Assembly (NCBI RefSeq): GCF_016583825.1
Contig: NZ_NRRV01000060.1
Coordinates: forward strand, 1 to 34,404
Direction of reading: 5' to 3'
Origin: Thiohalocapsa halophila
Lineage (GTDB): Bacteria; Pseudomonadota; Gammaproteobacteria; Chromatiales; Chromatiaceae
Length of the DNA: 34,404 nucleotides
Shown: positions 31,397-34,404 of the stretch, in pieces
Numbering within the stretch: the first letter of the stretch is position 1
Layout of the letters: each line of letters starts with the position of its first letter
Position numbers and translations under genes: made by a program
The notes under the pieces: model-generated
What the model saw: only the letters and a program-made list of their open reading frames with translations
Databases searched by the model: none
What the model was told of the DNA's origin: nothing

Positions 31397-33400
31397 TTGC
31401 ACCGCCTGCTCACCAGTTTGCGCTTTCAAGTCGGCGCCGCATTCGTGCTGCTGATTGCCCTCTTTGCCGGCGCCAGCCTGGCCACCCTCGCCGCCTTCCA
31501 GCGCCAGGTGGACGCCGACGCCGTGGTGGACATTGCAGCACGGCTCGAGCTTACCGCCAGCCAGATGCACATGCAGGCGATGAATTACGACGCGCACGCA
31601 CCGCGCGACTATCCCACCTATTACCGGGACGTGGAGCTCTTCTACCGCGACTTGATGGCTCAGGTCCGCCTCTTCGACGCAGTGGTCGACGGCTTCATGA
31701 GCGGCGACTTCAGTGCCGTGCTGGAGCGGCCGGCGGCCTGGATGCAGCCGGCTCGCGAGCCCGAGCTCGACGCCGCAGTAGCCGCACTGGAGACAGCCTG
31801 GCAAACGCACCGCGCCGGCCTGATGGACGCCCTCGGAGCGAGTACCGAGGAGCCGCGGCTGGAATGGGCCGCAGAGTACAACCTCGAGCATCTGGCAGGG
31901 GTCGAGAACGCCGCCGATGCCTTGGCCGATCAGCTTCGGCAATGGGCGGCTGCCGAGCACGCGCGCCTGCGCCGGCTGGTGGTGCTGATGCTCGGCGGTG
32001 CCGTCGTCGTCGCCCTGGTGTTGCTGGTCTTGCTGCAGGCCTATGGCCTGAGGCCGCTGCGGCGCACCCTGGAGGGCGTGCGTGCGGCGGCCGCCGGGGA
32101 CTTTGCTCAGCAGGTGCCGGTGCGCGGCGCCACCGAGCTGCGCGATCTCGCCGGCGGCTTCAACGCCCTGTCGGCTCGGCTCGACCTGCTGTTTCAGCTG
32201 TTGGACAGGCTCCAGCGCGGCGACGATCTCGATGATCTCGTGGGCTTTCTGAGCCACGACTTCCGCGGGCTGCTGCGCTTCGACTGGATCGGTGTCGTGC
32301 TGGTGACTCCCGATAACGCCACGGTCCGCCTCGAGGCGAGCGCGCTGGACGGAGCGCCGGAGCCCGGCGACAAGGCGCTGTTCCGCTTTCAGGGCACCTT
32401 GCTTGAAGAGGCACTTGCCACGGACCGACCGTTCCACGTGCGCGACATGACCGCGACCGCGGCCGCGAACCCCAGCTACGAGCTGTTGCGCGACATCGCC
32501 CGGCGCGGTCTCGCGGATGCCATCTTTCTGCCCGTGGCCACAGAGACGCCGGTGCCGGCGGCAGTGGCCTTCGCGACCCGGGAGGCCGGCCGGTACGACG
32601 CCGCCCACCTGGCGTTCCTGAGCAACATCGCGCAACTGCTCAGCGCCAGCTTCGGACGCACCGTCCGCCTCGCCGAGCGTCAACGACTCGCCGCCATCGG
32701 CGAATTCGCATCCGCCATCGTCCACGAGCTGCGCTCGCCGCTGGCGACGGTGTCGCTGGCCCTGGAGCATTTCGCGCGCCTGGATCTGTCGAGCACCACA
32801 CACCGCCGTCTCACCCTGGCGCAGGGTGAGCGCGATCGCATGGAACGGCTTCTGGAAGAGATCCTGCTGTACGCCAAGCCGCTGCGGCTCGCATCGGAGC
32901 CGGTGAGCCTGGCGCCGTTGGCGGCAGCGACTGTGGAGATCATGCAAGGCCAGAAGGCCTGTGCAGGCCGCCGGATTCGGCTAGAGCCGGGGATGCCCGG
33001 TATCCAAGTGCTCGGAGACCGCGATCGCCTGCAGCAGGTTCTGATCAATCTGGTGGCAAACGCCTGCGACGCGGCACCCGCTGACGCAACCATCCGGGTG
33101 TCTGTGGACACCTTGGGCGAGCGCCGGGCGGAGATAAGGATCATCAATCCAGGCACCCCGCCCTCGGCCGACGTGTTGGCCCGCGCCTTCGAGCCCTTCG
33201 TGAGCGCCAAGGAGGGGGGCACGGGGCTGGGCCTGGCCATCGTGCAGCGCTTGGTCGCCCTGCATGGCGGCGAAGTGCAGCTCGACGCGCTGTCAGACGG
33301 CACGCAAGCGCGTGTGCTGCTGCCGCTGATCAGAAATGCCGGTGCAGAGGATCACGCCTCGCAGCCGAGCGCCGACAGTCGCGGTCCAGGTGTTCGGTGA
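31397..33400 (+). CDS. Orphan membrane sensor histidine kinase (HAMP-GAF-HisKA-HATPase)
   Basis: The protein has 667 residues from the TTG at 31397 (GGGGG 5 bases ahead). A TTG at 31382 and a GTG at 31292 are in frame and possible. It has TM1 (about 9-30), a periplasmic helical sensor of about 165 residues (QVDADAVVDIAARLELTASQ onward), TM2 (VVLMLGGAVVVALVLLVLL, about 196-216) and HAMP (to about 270). A GAF-like domain (about 275-430) follows, then HisKA with the phospho-acceptor in IVHELRSPLATV. The HATPase domain has the N-box (NLVANACDAA), G-box and GTGLGLAIVQRL. The signal is not predictable. No response regulator gene is adjacent, so the partner lies elsewhere. It is convergent with iscR. 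Confidence 0.88.
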   Translation: MHRLLTSLRFQVGAAFVLLIALFAGASLATLAAFQRQVDADAVVDIAARLELTASQMHMQAMNYDAHAPRDYPTYYRDVELFYRDLMAQVRLFDAVVDGFMSGDFSAVLERPAAWMQPAREPELDAAVAALETAWQTHRAGLMDALGASTEEPRLEWAAEYNLEHLAGVENAADALADQLRQWAAAEHARLRRLVVLMLGGAVVVALVLLVLLQAYGLRPLRRTLEGVRAAAAGDFAQQVPVRGATELRDLAGGFNALSARLDLLFQLLDRLQRGDDLDDLVGFLSHDFRGLLRFDWIGVVLVTPDNATVRLEASALDGAPEPGDKALFRFQGTLLEEALATDRPFHVRDMTATAAANPSYELLRDIARRGLADAIFLPVATETPVPAAVAFATREAGRYDAAHLAFLSNIAQLLSASFGRTVRLAERQRLAAIGEFASAIVHELRSPLATVSLALEHFARLDLSSTTHRRLTLAQGERDRMERLLEEILLYAKPLRLASEPVSLAPLAAATVEIMQGQKACAGRRIRLEPGMPGIQVLGDRDRLQQVLINLVANACDAAPADATIRVSVDTLGERRAEIRIINPGTPPSADVLARAFEPFVSAKEGGTGLGLAIVQRLVALHGGEVQLDALSDGTQARVLLPLIRNAGAEDHASQPSADSRGPGVR

Positions 33401-33414
33401 CAGACACGGACGTC

Positions 33415-33431
33415 GCGGCGGACGGCGCCGC
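33415..33431. terminator. GC-rich hairpin between convergent genes
   Basis: GCGGCG (33415-33420) and CGCCGC (33426-33431) can form a 6-bp stem with loop GACGG between the kinase stop (33400) and the iscR stop (33484). There is no T-run, so intrinsic termination is doubtful. Confidence 0.25.
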
Positions 33432-33483
33432 CGCATCGTGTTAGCTGGCATTGCAGGTCTGGCGATGCGGTGCGGGCGCGCCG

Positions 33484-33942
33484 TCAGGCCGCGCGCTGCT
33501 TGCCGCCGATCAGCCCTTTGCTGTCCACCGCCGTTTCCCGTTGGCCGCGCTCCACGAGATCCGCAAGGCTGATCTCGCTCAGGAAGGTGAAGATCTCATC
33601 ACTCAGCTGATCCCACAGGGAGTGGGTCAGGCACCGCTGGCCGTCGCGGCAGTTCTCGCGCCCGCCGCAGCGTGTGAACTCCACCCACTCGTCGACGGCA
33701 CAGATGATGTCCGCGATGGAAATCTCATCTGCCGCCTTGCCGAGATAATAACCGCCGCCGGGACCGCGGATGCCGCGCACCAACTGCTTGCTGCGCAGCG
33801 ACGCGAACAGCTGCTCGAGATAGGACAGGGAGATGCCCTGGTTGACCGAGATGTCCGAGAGTGTCACCGGCCCTTTTCCCGAGTGCAGGGCCAGATCCAA
33901 CATGGCGGTGACCGCGTACCTACCTTTGGTTGAGAGTCTCAT
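33484..33942 (-). CDS. iscR: Fe-S sensing Rrf2 regulator IscR
   Basis: IscR binds a [2Fe-2S] cluster and represses or activates Fe-S biogenesis and related genes. The 152-residue protein has the winged helix at its N-terminus (MRLSTKGRYAVTAMLDLALH, then ISLSYLEQLFASLRSKQLVRG, with GPGGGYYL as wing). The cluster ligands are C92, C98, C104 and H107 (RCGGRENCRDGQRCLTH), at the same positions as in E. coli. The frame is open up to 34167, but similarity starts at the ATG at 33942. Unusually, the gene is followed by the convergent kinase gene and not by iscS-iscU-iscA, so it is separated from the usual isc operon. TTGACA on the minus strand at 34084-34089 is a consensus -35, but no good -10 lies 16-18 bases on. 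Confidence 0.92.
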   Translation of the reverse strand: MRLSTKGRYAVTAMLDLALHSGKGPVTLSDISVNQGISLSYLEQLFASLRSKQLVRGIRGPGGGYYLGKAADEISIADIICAVDEWVEFTRCGGRENCRDGQRCLTHSLWDQLSDEIFTFLSEISLADLVERGQRETAVDSKGLIGGKQRAA

Positions 33943-34404
33943 GGTGCGATGCCTTGAATGCGTTGGGGCGCTGGGCCGTCGAAGTCTCCAGCGACTGCCC
34001 GGGGGCGAAATCTCAGGTCGCCCCGGGCTGCCGCCCGCCGATATCGAATATCCTAGCCTGGAACTTGGTTTTGCGGTAGGCATTGTCAAGCCACCGGCTG
34101 CGGATTTTCCGATGATTGGCTGCCTGGGCTTGGACAAAACCTGGATATCGGCGTTTTGGGCAGGCACGGCACGAGATGGTTCCCCAACGACCGGCGTTGT
34201 CGTCGCGGCGAGAGACGCGCTTCAGGTGACAAGCGGCCTGCCGGCACACCCGGCGAGCCGTGCCACGCGCCCGCCCTGCGCGCCATCGCGAACGGATAGC
34301 GGTTGGGGCCGTGTCACGCGCAGCGTCGACGGCAGTTCGGGCGCTGCCGGTCGAAAATGTCCTGCGGGCTTGGTGGGGCGGACGGGCGCCGGGGCTAGGA
34401 GGGG
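33943..34404. other. Upstream region of iscR to the window end, no gene seen
   Basis: In these 462 bases I find no convincing gene. They hold a consensus TTGACA (-strand, 34084-34089) and a short dyad GATAT-CGA-ATATC at 34040-34052 that could belong to iscR control. The window ends in AGGAGGGG (34397-34404), which could be the ribosome binding site of a plus-strand gene starting just outside. Confidence 0.4.

Noticed and set aside
31046..32947. A 633-residue minus-strand open frame opposite the histidine kinase
   Set aside because: It is Gln/His/Gly/Val-rich without motifs, while the plus strand has full HAMP, HisKA and HATPase signatures.
33943..34167. N-terminal extension of IscR to 34167
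   Set aside because: Rrf2 proteins begin MRLSTKGRY, and the cysteine numbering fits E. coli only with the start at 33942.
34397..34404. AGGAGGGG at the extreme right edge as a ribosome binding site
   Set aside because: No start codon is visible because the window ends, so no gene can be called.

Overview
This is a very GC-rich window with compact bacterial gene organisation. The gene content points to a gammaproteobacterium: a FimX-like EAL protein, a YcaR/Trm112-type protein, PrmB, ZapE, IscR, an Aas-type MFS-PlsC-AMP ligase fusion and an E. coli Mak-like fructokinase. A Chromatiales (purple sulfur bacterium-like) host is my best guess, but nothing in the sequence proves it. I recognise no phage, plasmid, CRISPR or complete insertion sequence. 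The only mobile-element trace is a short 5' remnant of a transposase.

Layout. 1-2253 (+) is a FimX-like c-di-GMP receptor cut by the left window edge. 2291-11148 (-) is a long block on the minus strand. Read in the direction of transcription it holds an RND adaptor, an RND pump with an unusual basic tail, a secreted Arg/Asp/Tyr-rich protein, an orphan ParA-type ATPase, a single-span membrane protein with a methionine heptad coiled coil, and a cytosolic 5'-nucleotidase. 11761-14203 (+) carries a dynamin-like GTPase followed 19 bases later by fructokinase. 14307-17075 (-) is looser: a tiny membrane protein, the transposase remnant, a DUF29 protein and the hexosaminidase NagZ. 17398-19901 (+) is an NAD module: the Nudix-HTH regulator NrtR, quinolinate synthase NadA and a P-loop kinase-like protein. 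A palindrome lies in the promoter spacer in front of nrtR. 19932-20716 (-) has a DUF805-like membrane protein and a 5'-truncated hemerythrin. 20794-25969 (+) is Aas, a small lipoprotein and ZapE. A Trm112 gene stands alone at 26589. 27018-30064 (-) is hemN followed by an acyl-CoA ligase. prmB (-) and a sensor histidine kinase (+) diverge from 31235/31397. IscR (-) closes the window without iscS, iscU or iscA beside it.

Functional themes are envelope and lipid turnover (Aas, NagZ, RND pump, dynamin-like GTPase), NAD synthesis under NrtR, tetrapyrrole synthesis without oxygen (HemN), Fe-S sensing (IscR) and spatial or motility control (FimX-like protein, ParA with its membrane coiled-coil neighbour). 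The points most worth following up are the NrtR operator with its three-gene module, the ParA/Met-heptad pair beside a perfect 20-bp palindrome, the histone-H1-like tail on the RND pump, and an intrinsic terminator facing the minus strand where no minus-strand gene is visible.
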